From: Aralia elata
Lineage: Eukaryota; Streptophyta; Magnoliopsida; Apiales; Araliaceae
Direction of reading: 5' to 3'
Assembly (NCBI GenBank): GCA_034770075.1
Contig: CM068382.1
Location: 17,478,616-17,542,615 of the forward strand
Length of the DNA: 64,000 nucleotides
Each line of letters begins with the position of its first letter. The first letter of the stretch is position 1. Below, one piece after another: positions 46,641-57,650 of this stretch. The notes under the pieces were generated by a model. That model was given only the letters and a program-made list of their open reading frames with translations. It was not told where the DNA came from and did no database searches. Made by a program: the position numbers and the translations under genes.

Positions 46641-47345
46641 CTCCTCTCTCATCGCCGCTGCTGCCCCATCTCTCCTCATCCCTTGTTGCCGCTGCTGCTA
46701 CCAAGCTAAAGAATTTCTCCGGCCGGTAATACCCGTAAAATAAAGTAAGTCCAGCAAGTTTTTTTTTTTTTTTTTTTTTTTTGTATATTTATTCTCTAAA
46801 TCATGGTATATTATAGCTTGGAGTGCAATAGTGTGAAAACTAAGAATTTTATAGTATGACTGTATAAAATTAGGTGATATGTATGTATATTGAGCGGTGA
46901 ATATTATGTATGGTGAAATTAATAGTATGATTGTTTATTAGGAAAAAATAAATAAATAAATAAATAAATAAAGTAGTATTATTGTTTTGGTGTTCTATGT
47001 ATAGAAATAAGGTGTATAAATTGGGTAGTTAGTCAATTTTCAATTTGGTATTATGTATGTATAAATTGGGTTAACTGTTTTGTTGTTATTATGTATGTAT
47101 TATTTTTCATTGAGTTAGAAAGTATAAGTTGATAGGAATTGTATTGTTTACCCTCAATATTTTGGGACTAAATGCATATACTTCTCATTGTTATTATGTA
47201 TGTATAAATTTTGTTGATATGTATGTATAAATTGTCATTTATTGGCGATGCATATATTTATCATTGTTGTCTGAAACATGTATTTTGCTGTTCTTGGTTA
47301 AATATTGTTGTTGATATTTATTATTGTTGATATTATAGGGTAAAT
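46641..47345 (+). promoter_or_regulatory. Leader of the PMD-Ulp1 gene
   Basis: A CT-rich stretch (about 46620-46720, with GCCGCTGCTGC words) looks like a 5' untranslated exon. A possible donor CCG/GTAATACC (about 46727) and the acceptor GATATTATAG just before GGTAAATATGG (about 47337) would make a leader intron of about 610 bases. Splicing is inferred. Confidence 0.4.
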
Positions 47346-50057
47346 ATGGACAACTGGCTGCCTGGACCCATTGATCCGAGCGTCCTGTATGATCAAGAAA
47401 ATCATGTTTCAGAGGATGAATGGAATGGAGTTGAAAGGGGTACACTGTTGTCGACTCAAACAACTTCAACGATATATGATAAATGGGAATTGACCAGCTT
47501 GCAAAAAAAACTACTGAAAGGCTGGGGATTTGGGGGGGTTTAGTTATCCAGCAGTAGTAACGAGAACAGATGCTACTCTTATATCGGCCCTTATTGAGAG
47601 ATGGCGGCCGGAGACAAATACCTTCCATATGAAATTCGGTGAAGCAACAGTAACCTTGGAGGACGTGCACTTCATTTTTCAGTTACCGGTATTGGGTAAG
47701 CCCTTAAGTTGTGCTGCATTTGATACCCCATTGAGATATTTTAGGGCAATATTTGGAGATGAGTGGGTTGGGGAGTGGAAAAATATCAACAAAAGACGTG
47801 GTATTTCCCTGGTTTGGTTGCATCAAAATTTCTCGAAGGTCCCAGATAATGCTCCAAAGGCTGTTGTTGGTACATATACAAAGGCATACCTCCTTTGGCT
47901 ATGTGGGGCGGTCTTATTTTCCACAAGGTCAAAAAATATTGTACACCCTAGATATATGTATTTTATTGTTGATTCACCTCAGATTGCCACATATGCATGG
48001 GGTGTCGCGTGTTTGGCATATTTATATCGGGGTTTGTACACAGCAACTAGGAGGGGTAGTTATCATGTCAATGGTTGTGTTACTTTGTTGCAAGTATGGG
48101 CTCACGAACGGTTTCTGGTTGGAAGGCCTAACCCCAGGGCAAATTCTGTGAATTGGTTCCCTAGAGCACTGGCTTGGGCATACTCCGCCAAACATCCATA
48201 TGGTGAGAGGCGTTCTACGGATCCCAATCACCATCTATCTTTCTATCAGGGCGAATTTGATAGGCAACCTAAATGGGAGGTTGTATGGCGACCATACCGT
48301 CAATGGGATGATGATTGGAGGTTCTACAATTATGAGGCTAGACTGGCAGGATCCGCTCGGGTCCCATTGATTCATTTTGATTGTGTCGAGTACCAGATGC
48401 CCGATCGGATCATGAGACAGTATGGGTATGTACAAGGGATTCCTTCCCCCGCAGAAAGGCATGATGATTTAAGACAGCCATTGGAACCGTTGTTTGCGGC
48501 TGTCGATTATATACAACTCAGGAAGGAGTACATTGAACAGTGGGAGCTTTATATGACAGAATTCGAGGGGCAAGTGCAGCAGGTTGCAGAGACGATCCCC
48601 ATGGATACGTACTTCAAGTGGTACAACAAAATTACCCGGCGACACTTGCACCGCCCTCGACGTGAAGGAGATCCCAACACTGCATACGAGCCTCGTTCTG
48701 TATATAACCAACATCGTATGGTCAGCATGGTAATTATTTAAACAAGCTAAATTTTGTGTGCCTATATCATTTTAATCCATTATCATATTGCTGATATTAA
48801 TGTACTTTGTTTTTATCTTCTGACTTAAATGTACCTTTCTCCACAGATTGAGGGCGCAAAATCCTTATTAGACAAAATCTTCAAATGCAAGCATGACTTG
48901 CCGCCCGAATACTGTCAAATGAAAGAGGCTTGGGATCAACTATATGATTTGTACGATGAAGATGTCAGGGGTGGGGGGAGGAGTACATGGGGGCTCAGAA
49001 TTCAGAGATTCCAACCTCAGACCCCCTCGTTGACGTGTACGTCCCCACCACCCAGCCTACTGCTGATATCTCACTGCTTACTGAGTTGTCGTACGAAGGG
49101 GTGTCTTCGTTTTTGGGGGATGATGTTCTAGTAGAAGAATATGGCAGCAAAGGTTCTATAACAAAAAGACTTCGTGGACAAAAGATTGCAATGATGAACG
49201 AAAACTTCTTCACCCCAACTCCTGCGAATCCTCAGCTATTCCCCATCGAGCACCCCCAGCAGTGGTACACCTTGAGCCACGAAGAGATGAATTCTCTGCA
49301 ACCCGGAATTTGGTTATATGAGACCGTGATGGATGCGTATATGTGTCTTCTGCGGGATCGAGAAGTCAAATTTCAGCGTGAGGGGATAAACAGATGGGCT
49401 AAGTTTGGATTCATGCCATCATTTTTCATGCACTTGGGGAAAGGTGCATTGTCTGTTGGGGACCAAATTCGTGGGGATAATTTCTGCCAGTCATATGTGA
49501 CGCCTCCAGCTGGACCCCCGTTGCATGAATGCGACTTTATCTTCATGCCCATATGTGTGCCTAGCAATAGTCATTTCATACTGTTAACTTTTATGGTCTC
49601 ATCATGGAGGGTTTCTATTCTCGACCCCTTATATAATGGCACACCTTACATCAAACTGACGGAGATGTACAAAGAGTACGTCGATGTCGCGGTACGTTGT
49701 TTCCCTAGCTTATATGTTATAACTTTTATGAATTCTTATTTGCTATATGTTCACGTATTGATGAGGTTGTTATTGTAGGTACAACTGATACCGTTGATAC
49801 TGCGAATGGGCAACCCGTTTGGTAGCTGGCAGCGTACGCCCCTAAAGGTCCGGACAACAAAGGGTCGACCTACACAGGCAAATCATCATGATTGTGGCAT
49901 CTTTGTTTGTAAGTATGTCGACTACTTCCTGCGGGGTAACATTGACCTTAGTACTGAAACTTGGTCCGCTAAGGATATTTCGGTATTTAGGTACAGGATA
50001 GCTTATGAATTGTCCAAAGGAAAAGCCAGGGATATACCTCTCTCGCTAGTCATTTAG
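47346..50057 (+). CDS. Plant mobile domain (PMD) fused to Ulp1-type protease, four exons, two frame breaks
   Basis: Exon 1, 47346-48729, is an aminotransferase-like plant mobile domain (TDATLISALIERWRPET, FHMKFGEATVTLEDVHFI, GTYTKAYLLWLCGAVLFS, VNWFPRALAWAY). Introns at 48730-48846 and 49692-49778 have GT/AG ends. The C-terminal half is a Ulp1/SENP cysteine protease: SNSHFILLTF (His), SILDPLYNGTP (Asp), PTQANHHDCGIFVCKYVDY (Gln and catalytic Cys). The catalytic set is complete. PMD and Ulp1 genes are both known passengers of plant MULEs. Frame breaks: a run of 7 G at 47532-47538 and a G run at 48973-48978. Both lie in homopolymers, so assembly error is possible; otherwise the gene is a recent pseudogene. 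The function of PMD in transposition is not known; host PMD proteins (MAIN, MAIL1) act in silencing. Confidence 0.85.
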
Positions 50058-50352
50058 TTGTTTGTTTTTGGTTTAAACATGTAGTGTAATTTATTGGACG
50101 AGGGGATTATGTCGTTTTAATATTCCATGTTGTTAATTAGGTATTGGCCCCTCCCCCTTTTGCATGGTTGTGGACAGGTTTATCATTTTGGGAAGACATA
50201 TTTTTAAAGGAAATGCTGCCGAATTTTCTGCAGATTTGCACACGGTAATATTTGATCGTATCAAATAATAATAATAATAATAATAATAATACTAATAATA
50301 CTAGTAATAATATTACTAGTAGTAATAATAATACTAATAATAATATTATTAA

Positions 50353-50395
<43 letters not shown>

Positions 50396-50658
50396 ATTAA
50401 TAGTAATAATAAGAATATTTATTTTAAAATGTACTTACATTACATCTTCGTAGACAATATAAATAAAAACATTTATTACAAGAAAACGACGCCAATTGCC
50501 TCCAACATGGATGGTGAAAATTACATATCAGTAGGTTCAGGAAGTCCTAACACTCTGTAATGATTGCGCTTGTCATGGTTGGTTTCGAATCCACATATGG
50601 CACATTTTCGGTTAGGCTTACTACCCACTATTTTTTCAAGGGCACTTTTGAATCTGAA
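50058..50658. repeat. Intergenic region of the MULE with AAT microsatellite
   Basis: An impure (AAT)n tract spans about 50265-50415 between the two convergent genes. The rest should hold both polyadenylation regions. Confidence 0.8.
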
Positions 50659-52836
50659 TTATTTTTTTCGACCCTTTGTTTGAGAAACAATTGGTGGCAA
50701 ATATTCGTGTTGTTCCTCCGCAACCTCATCGTCTTCATCAATATCCTCCAATCCCATTTCATGGTCTGCATTTTCGTCCACGCAATCATTCTCATTCGGG
50801 TCAAATTGATCAACAAGAGCTTTCCCTCGTGCATTATGTTGTAGTATTGCCTTGTAACCCCTGTCTGAGCAAGCAGCTTTAATAGCTAACTCTTGAAAAT
50901 CACTCACCAAATGATTGTACCGCATTGATTGATTTTTTTCAAAGTCAGCACTCATTGGATAAACCATGTCAGCTTCACCATTACTCCTGTTAGCATCTCT
51001 TGTCCACCGAGGAACGATCATTTCATCGGGTATTTGAGAAATACTCTTGAAGCTTAAAAATTTCAGAATGTGCCTGCAAATCTGACCAGAATGTGAGAAC
51101 ATTTGACAAGTACATGTTATCGATCCATCTTGACGATTGTTGACAACTTGTTGATATTTCTGACTATTTTCAGAAGCTGCTGATCGATACACTGCATAAA
51201 CCTTTGTATCAATGGTGCAAAACTCACTGACTTTGTTGATATTGTACATAAGAGAATCCACGAGCTCTTTTTGAAAACGTCTAAACATCTCTTTTGTATA
51301 ACATTCAGAAGCATGCACTTCCAAAGACGATGCCAATACCAAACTACGTTTCCGATGTTTTGTTACGTAGTCGGCCTTTCTCTCTTTGATGAATTGTTTT
51401 TCAATAGCCTTTTGAGTATTTACTACAAACTCTTTCATGCCTGTTGCAGCATTAACATATAAATCAAAGAAATTATTCATCGACTCGCTTCTTCCGGTTG
51501 TTGTCATTCCTGCAGCAAAATACCTCTTTGTATATGCCCCAATCCATTTATCCTTAACATCATATAAACTTGTTAGCCATTCATTTTGATACAGATCATA
51601 ATCTCGCATAAGGATTTCCCAACGCTCTTCAAACTCGCCAATGGAGCTTGAATTATACACACAATTGTTAAAAGCATCTTTGAACGATGGGTGTTGCGCA
51701 TAAACATGATGCAATTTTTCGGGGAATTTATTGCTAATATGCCAAGAACACAATAAGTGATGAGTGGATGGGAGTACCTTACCAATAGCATTGCTCATGG
51801 CTTTATCTTGGTCAGTGATGATGGTTACAGGAGCCTTGTAGTCCATTGCTTCAAGCCACGTATCTAAGACCCAAACGAAAGTGTCTTCTGTCTCATCCCT
51901 TAAAAGTGCAAATCCGAATAAAGTAGAATGGTAATGGTTGTTGACCCCGGTAAATGGAACAAATGGCATATTATACCTATTTGTCCTATACGTAGTGTCA
52001 AATGTAACCACATCCCCAAAATGTTGATACATAAATCTTGATCGGGCGTCTACCCACAAAATACAAGCTATACGATTGTCTTCGCCGGATTTGACACGAA
52101 AAAAGAATTTACTCGCACCGCTAGAACCAAATTTTTTCAAATAAGTGACTGCAGCCTGTGCATCATTCTCATCCTCCGAGTCACGCCTTAAGTCCCTAAC
52201 TACATTACGAACATCCTTGTCACTAAAACCTACATTTTGCATACCTCCACCCATTGTGCTCAAAACATTCATCATACTACTTGGGCCAATACCCGCCTTA
52301 TTTAATATGTCAATTAATTTTCTTGCTGCTGGCGTAATTTTTCTATGTGTCTCAATCAAATCTACTTTCGTAGGTGTCACTAAATGATGATTGTGATCCA
52401 ACTCAATAATCGAAACACGCCAGTTATCTTCTTTCTTACCGTGGACAACATACATTCTAGCCTTGCATAATGTTCGTCCTATTGAGTCTCGTTGTCTTAT
52501 TTTCTTAGCATTATCACATTCATCATCCAATGATACCTGTACACCTGTTGGTCTACCGGCTTTTTTACATACATATAACCTCGACGTCAATTCATTACTG
52601 TGAGCATGTTTCCGACTCGTAGCAATCTTTATCTCAAATCCATTTTGTTGGGCATATGATCTATAAAAATTTTCAGCTTCTTCCAATTTACCAAATAATT
52701 GCCCAACATAAGGAATCATTACTTCTTTACTACTTTCAACATCATGAACAAACTCTGATTCATTTCTACAATCTAAACTACTCAGAGATTCAGAAGAACT
52801 AGATATAAATATTTTTGTAGCATGCATGGAATCCAT
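50659..52836 (-). CDS. FAR1/FHY3-type MULE transposase, intact
   Basis: Single open frame of 725 codons, ATG at 52836. N-terminal FAR1 DNA-binding zinc domain with Cys90, Cys124, His148 and His150 (LYVCKKAG, TLCKARMYV, ELDHNH). The MULE transposase core has the acidic triad Asp280 (GDVVTFDTTYRTNRY), Asp342 (TIITDQDKAMSNA) and Glu451 (TTTGRSESMNNFF). The SWIM zinc motif CTCQMFSHSGQICRHIL (Cys575, Cys577, Cys587, His589) follows, then an acidic tail ending in a basic KGRKK. Length and domain order match complete FAR1-family proteins. Placed between the inverted repeats, it is best read as the element's own transposase and not a domesticated light-signalling factor. No intron is needed. Confidence 0.93.
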   Translation of the reverse strand: MDSMHATKIFISSSSESLSSLDCRNESEFVHDVESSKEVMIPYVGQLFGKLEEAENFYRSYAQQNGFEIKIATSRKHAHSNELTSRLYVCKKAGRPTGVQVSLDDECDNAKKIRQRDSIGRTLCKARMYVVHGKKEDNWRVSIIELDHNHHLVTPTKVDLIETHRKITPAARKLIDILNKAGIGPSSMMNVLSTMGGGMQNVGFSDKDVRNVVRDLRRDSEDENDAQAAVTYLKKFGSSGASKFFFRVKSGEDNRIACILWVDARSRFMYQHFGDVVTFDTTYRTNRYNMPFVPFTGVNNHYHSTLFGFALLRDETEDTFVWVLDTWLEAMDYKAPVTIITDQDKAMSNAIGKVLPSTHHLLCSWHISNKFPEKLHHVYAQHPSFKDAFNNCVYNSSSIGEFEERWEILMRDYDLYQNEWLTSLYDVKDKWIGAYTKRYFAAGMTTTGRSESMNNFFDLYVNAATGMKEFVVNTQKAIEKQFIKERKADYVTKHRKRSLVLASSLEVHASECYTKEMFRRFQKELVDSLMYNINKVSEFCTIDTKVYAVYRSAASENSQKYQQVVNNRQDGSITCTCQMFSHSGQICRHILKFLSFKSISQIPDEMIVPRWTRDANRSNGEADMVYPMSADFEKNQSMRYNHLVSDFQELAIKAACSDRGYKAILQHNARGKALVDQFDPNENDCVDENADHEMGLEDIDEDDEVAEEQHEYLPPIVSQTKGRKK

Positions 52837-53030
52837 GGTTGAAGACTTACCAAAAATCCTTTCAGGGATGAGCCAATTCTTCTGAGTAGGAAGCTCTTTT
52901 GTTCTGCAGCTAAATTTTTGAGAAGAAGCAAAATGGTACTGAGATCAGTCGGCTGCAGGCTATTAGGGCTCTTACGGACCATCAATAATTCTCCAAAATG
53001 CCCTTACAAAATTTAAGCTGGAAAAAAATT
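52837..53030 (-). promoter_or_regulatory. Leader of the FAR1-type transposase gene
   Basis: About 190 bases between the start codon and the right hairpin array, including a CTAGATATAAATATTTTTG word just inside the gene and the leader AACCATGGATTCC context at the start. Promoter elements cannot be fixed from sequence alone. Confidence 0.3.
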
Positions 53031-53535
53031 TAAAGTGCCCGCTAGTGGGAGTAGCGGGCGCCTAAACGGCGTCGTTTAGGCCGCCCGCTACTCCCACTAG
53101 CGGGCACTTTAAATTTTTTATTTTTTTTTGCTGCAAACGCCGTCGTTTTGGTTGTGGGAATTTAAAAAAAATACAGCGCCCCGCGAGTGGGAGTAGCGGG
53201 CAGCATAAACGACGTCGTTTAGGCGCCCGCTACTCCCACTAGCGGGCGCTGTATTTTTTTTAAATTCCCACAACAAAAACGACGGCGTTTTCAGCAAAAA
53301 AAAAAATTTTAAATAAAAGTGCCCGCTAGTGGGAGTAGCGGGCGGCCTAAACGACGCCGTTTAGGCGCCCGCTACTCCCACTAGCGGGCACTTTTTTTTT
53401 TTTTTTAATTTCCCCTGCCCGCTACTGGGAGTAGCGGGCGTGCCTAAATCCGACCATTGGATCTTATTTTCAACGGCTAGATCTGGGTTAGCTCAAACAG
53501 TGCCTGTGGCTAACGTTTGCTATGGATCAATGCCC
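53030..53535 (-). repeat. MULE right terminal inverted repeat with hairpin array
   Basis: Mirror image of the left end: GTGCCCGCTAGTGGGAGTAG and CGCCCGCTACTCCCACTAGC words alternate with AAACGACGCCGTTT / AAACGGCGTCGTTT palindromes between 53033 and 53395, then the terminal repeat to 53535. Confidence 0.9.
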
Positions 53536-54292
53536 ATATTTATATATATATATATATATGTGCGCGCGCGCGCGGGCGCGCACGCGCAGATTTAAACGGA
53601 AAATTGATGCAAAATGATTGTGCCCTCACCAAAATTTGGATTTCAGGTTCTGTTAGGTGTCAACACCAATAAGCATGAGACATCCCACTATGAGCAATTC
53701 CTTTAAGCAATTTCAAATTGCAATTGAAAATTTCAAGTACTAATAGTTACTAGTTAGCCGGCATATACTACCTAAATTTTGGTAGTCACAATCGGTTACT
53801 GTTTGTCCAGTGAAATCATAGTGACAAAAGGCGTAGTGGTATTAGGGTTTGTACCCACTTTCAGGTTTTTGACAACACCATTTTTAGTAAGAAGGTCAAA
53901 TAATAGTTGGTTATATAATTGTAAAGTGTGTTTAAAATAATTAGGGATAAATTTATAGTCTAGATTCTTGTTTGACGCAACTTTTTTAAAACAGTGGGGA
54001 TAAGCTGTTATTTTTGAAGAATAATTAAGCTGGAGAAGTATACTTAAAATGTCCAATAAACTTTAAGGTGTTAAATAAGCACATCCATAACAACTTTTTC
54101 TTTTTGTACATCGGAGGTGTTGTACTCGCTTTATAACTTCTTCTCTTTTTTTTTTTCTTTTTTTCTTTAGATAAAACTCTGTAATAAAAATAAAAAATAA
54201 TTTTCATTGATAAATGAATCAAATTATAAAAATCATTAGAGTCAAGGTTGATACTTTCTCGAGTCCCAAATTGAAACTCGAAACTCGAAACT

Positions 54293-54331
<39 letters not shown>

Positions 54332-54951
54332 AAATAGATAAATATAAATAAACTTGAGTAGTTCTTCAACACAAATAATGAAAAATGAGATCGTTGTGAT
54401 AAGCCCGCATCTAAATTTAAATATATTATCGGTCTTCATCGATTAGTGCAAATCAAATTTACTCAACGGAGAGATCATAAATAAATCTGAGAAAAAAGTA
54501 TTCCGTAAAATGACAAAATCTCAAACTAAGAGAAGAAATAAATATTAGTTTTTCAATTTATTTTTTAAAATAAGTTATAAATTGTTTCAGGTAAACTACG
54601 ATAAAGATGGTCCAAGTGTGTGGAGTAAGCGCTAAAATAACATATTGTTCTATGTTCCCTTGCTCACTTTAATAATTAACAATTTTACGAAAAGAAAAAT
54701 TAACTTACATTTGTTAACTATTTAGAATTTTTGGTTCTCCACAATTTCAAGAGTACAATTTCTCTACTTACTCCAAAAGTATTTTGTAACTAAAATGTTT
54801 ACCAACTAAAAGTACTTTAAGATGGTTATCAAACACCATAGATAGTAAATGATAAATATAAGTAAGATATTGTGAAAATATCATAATTTATTTTTAAAAT
54901 TTATAAATAAATTATATAAAAAGTATACATGGTTATAAATTTATAAAACAT
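53536..54951. other. Spacer with TA and alternating GC tracts
   Basis: A TA run (53540-53559) is followed by a near-perfect alternating purine-pyrimidine GC tract (53560-53588). A second TA run is at about 54295-54328. No gene seen; the small frames here are AT-rich and featureless. Confidence 0.6.
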
Positions 54952-57650
54952 TGTGTGGGCCCAAGTGCATATTAGAGTTCACATGACCTAATTGAAATAA
55001 ATGTACAAATTAGGGTTTACAAAAAATCTAATTAAATGTACAAATTAGGGTTCATGTGACCTAATTAAGTGTACAGATTAGACGAAAATAAATGTGCTCG
55101 ACCCGGGGAAGTCTCCACGTGTTCCAAGGCAGAAGACTCGTGGATGCGACCCATTTTGGGAATTGATTGAGAGATTGGATTGGTGGCTAGAAGAACAGGG
55201 CAATTTGGGCATTACTTTGATGATTAAAGGGCATTTCTGGAATTTTTCTAAAGGGTATTTCGGGAATTTTCCTTAAAACATGTGTCTGGTATGTGATTAT
55301 TTTCCAGGAAAGCTCTATAAATAGCCCCTCTATTTTAAAAAAAGGAGATCGTTCTCAAGACATTACACTTAGACTCTTGGAAGCTCATTACACTTAGAAT
55401 TCTCTCCCAACTCGAAGACTCAAGAAGGCTCTTAGAATCCCTGCTACCCTAACCCAGTTTTCGAATTCTGAGAGTTCTGTCACGTGTCATTAGAGTAATC
55501 GCCTACCTGTTCTTCTCCCCTCTTCAATCAATCAATTAATTCCGTGCTCTTCGTGGATTTCTCTCCTCTCCAGCCAACACGAAACTCTAACCCTAGCAAG
55601 GCGTAATTTCCTTGCCCATATTTATTTGGCGACTCTGCTGGGGAGGTGTAGAATTCGTGAAGGGTATGCCCACAACTCGAAGTGGGAGAATTACAAGAAG
55701 GGTTTCATCGACAACAAGCATCACTTCACCGGATCCGATTTCAAGGCAAGCAAATCCAGTGTTCCAAAGCGCGAATCTGGATTTTGATCAACCCATCTTA
55801 GAAGACGTTTTGGAAGGAAGTTCAACATCACCTCAAATGGCTGATCAACAACAAACCAGTGCTAGACAGACAAACACGGGAAGGCAAGGTGAGGAAGTAA
55901 TTGGAGCACACACAACTGCGAATGTCGTACAGATGGAGATGTTCAAGGCATTACAAGAGGCACGAGAAGGCCAAGGGATGATGATGACCATGATGCTGGA
56001 AATGCAGAGGAAGTAGGAAGAAATGGGGAACTTCCGCCAGCAGTTGATGCAAATCCGCACTTTCAGGGCTATGTTCCCAGGAAGTTCCCAAGGGGAACGA
56101 GCAGAAGTGAAGGACAACAGTAACAACAAAGAGAATCAGACCGTACCTCCAACAACGGAGAGTCGGCCGATTCCAATCATCAACTTGGAGCCCCAAAACA
56201 GTGGTGATGTGCCACAACTCAGATTGGAAGCAAGTCAGCCTCAGCCCAACATCATCCCGACCACTTTCCCAGCATTTTCACAAGTGCAGATACCGACCAT
56301 CTCGAGCCACATCCAATGAACAAGCCAACAAGCACAACCGATACAAATTGGGCAGGATGCAAGTGTATACTAGCCAATTTCCTTACCATACACGCCACCA
56401 ATGCAGCAATACATAATAGCCCCTCAAAGAATCCATACCACGAGCCAGTATGTCACGAAGGATGATATGATCGATGTGATCAATCGACTTCGCAAGCAGA
56501 CAACCCGACCTTTAGAATTGGACTTTACTCCACCCTACCCGGCACACGTTCGGAGACAACCTTACCCGACAGGGTATATTGAGCACCCCCCGCAGTTCCC
56601 AAAGTATAACGGGGAGAAAGGGAATGCCAGGGAGCATATTGTCAGGTTCGTGGAGTCGATGTCTCCATGGTTGGGTTATGATGAGGTGAATAACCACAAT
56701 CTATTGATGAGGGAATTCAACAAGACCTTGACGGATAGTGCCTTCAGTTTGTACTACAACTTGGAGAAGGGATCAGTCCATAATTGGGATGATCTAAAAT
56801 TGCAATTTTTTAAGAAATTTTTCTATGTGCAGAAACAGGTAATTATTGTAGAGCTGATGTGATTCAAGCAGAAGCCGAATGAGGAGCTGTCAGATTATGT
56901 GGACAGATTCAGGGCCCAATCACAGAAGTGTGCAGAGCCAATTGAGGAGAAGAACTTGGTTAACATATGCAACAATGGTGCTCTAGACTCCTTCAAGCCC
57001 TATCTCATTACAAAGGCTTGTGATTCATTTGCAACCCTCTCATCCTTCGCATAAGATTTGGGAGGAATCGTGACAGTGCCCATCAGTCATGCGACGGTTA
57101 CATGGAAGAGTAAGAGAACAGCAACTGTGGCTTTGGCTGATTCTTAGTCAAAACCACAAGGGGGCAAGAGGGAGAAGAACGAGCGAAATTTTGAACGAAG
57201 TAAAGAAAAACATGAGGATAAGTATACCAGGATGCCAGTTCCAGTGAGAAGGCATTCAGGGGCCTATACGAACAATGGGTTGAGTATGGAGTGGTGAAAC
57301 CTCCAAGGCCTAAATTTGTGGTGACAGAAGAGATGAAAAGAAGACCGGATTTCTGTGTGTACCACCAGTACACAGGATATTCCACTATGGACTGTTACAG
57401 TCTGCGGAGGATATACCATGAGAAGCTGGCAGCAGGAGAAATCGAACTGTGAAAAGAAAAGCAGTGTGTATGACAAGCCACTTCCAAACCACAAAGGAAA
57501 AGAAACATGCAACACTATTACCCATGGTGTAGTCCCAGAAGTCGAAAGGATGGAAAATTTAAAAATGAGAAAAAGAAGAAGACCTCAAAGGTTCCCCTCC
57601 TAGGGTTCGGCCTCTAGGGGGCACACTCATATTTGAGTTCCGATGTGATT
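54952..57650 (+). mobile_element. Ty3/gypsy remnant with LTR, primer site and gag only
   Basis: A likely LTR starts TGTGTGGGCCCAAGTGC at 54952 and ends near 55618, before the primer site TGGCGACTCTGCTGGGGA (55627-55644), identical to that of the Tat element. The LTR holds a TATA box CTCTATAAATAGCCCC (about 55312). A gag gene follows; no protease, reverse transcriptase or integrase was found and no matching right LTR is in the window. Confidence 0.7.
55663..57600 (+). pseudogene. Gypsy Gag, broken
   Basis: Starts at about ATG 55663 (MPTTRSGRITRRVSS). The frame stops at 56014-56016, then pieces continue: the capsid-like domain at about 56540-56960 (PPQFPKYNGEKGNAREH, SVHNWDDLKLQFFKKFF, ELSDYVDRFRAQSQKC) and a Cys/His knuckle-like FCVYHQYTGYSTMDCYSLR (about 57350-57405). 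At least five stops or shifts interrupt it (for example 56860 and 57052), so it is dead. Confidence 0.8.

Larger units (their letters stand above)
46148..53535. mobile_element. Mutator-like element (MULE) with FAR1 transposase and PMD-Ulp1 gene
   Basis: Long terminal inverted repeats of about 165 bases: 46148 onward (GGGCATTGATCCATAGC) matches the reverse complement ending at 53535 almost base for base. Inside are two convergent genes, a FAR1-type transposase (52836-50659, minus) and a plant-mobile-domain plus Ulp1 protease gene (47346-50057, plus). Total 7.4 kb. The flanks are TA-rich, so a 9-base duplication (ATATATATA / ATATTTATA) cannot be judged. The intact transposase and matching ends suggest a young and possibly autonomous element. 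Confidence 0.9.

Noticed and set aside
48022..49567. Minus-strand frames inside the PMD-Ulp1 gene
   Set aside because: Shadows of the well-supported plus-strand coding sequence.
50628..52387. Plus-strand frames opposite the FAR1 transposase
   Set aside because: Short, without features, fully explained as the other strand of the intact gene.
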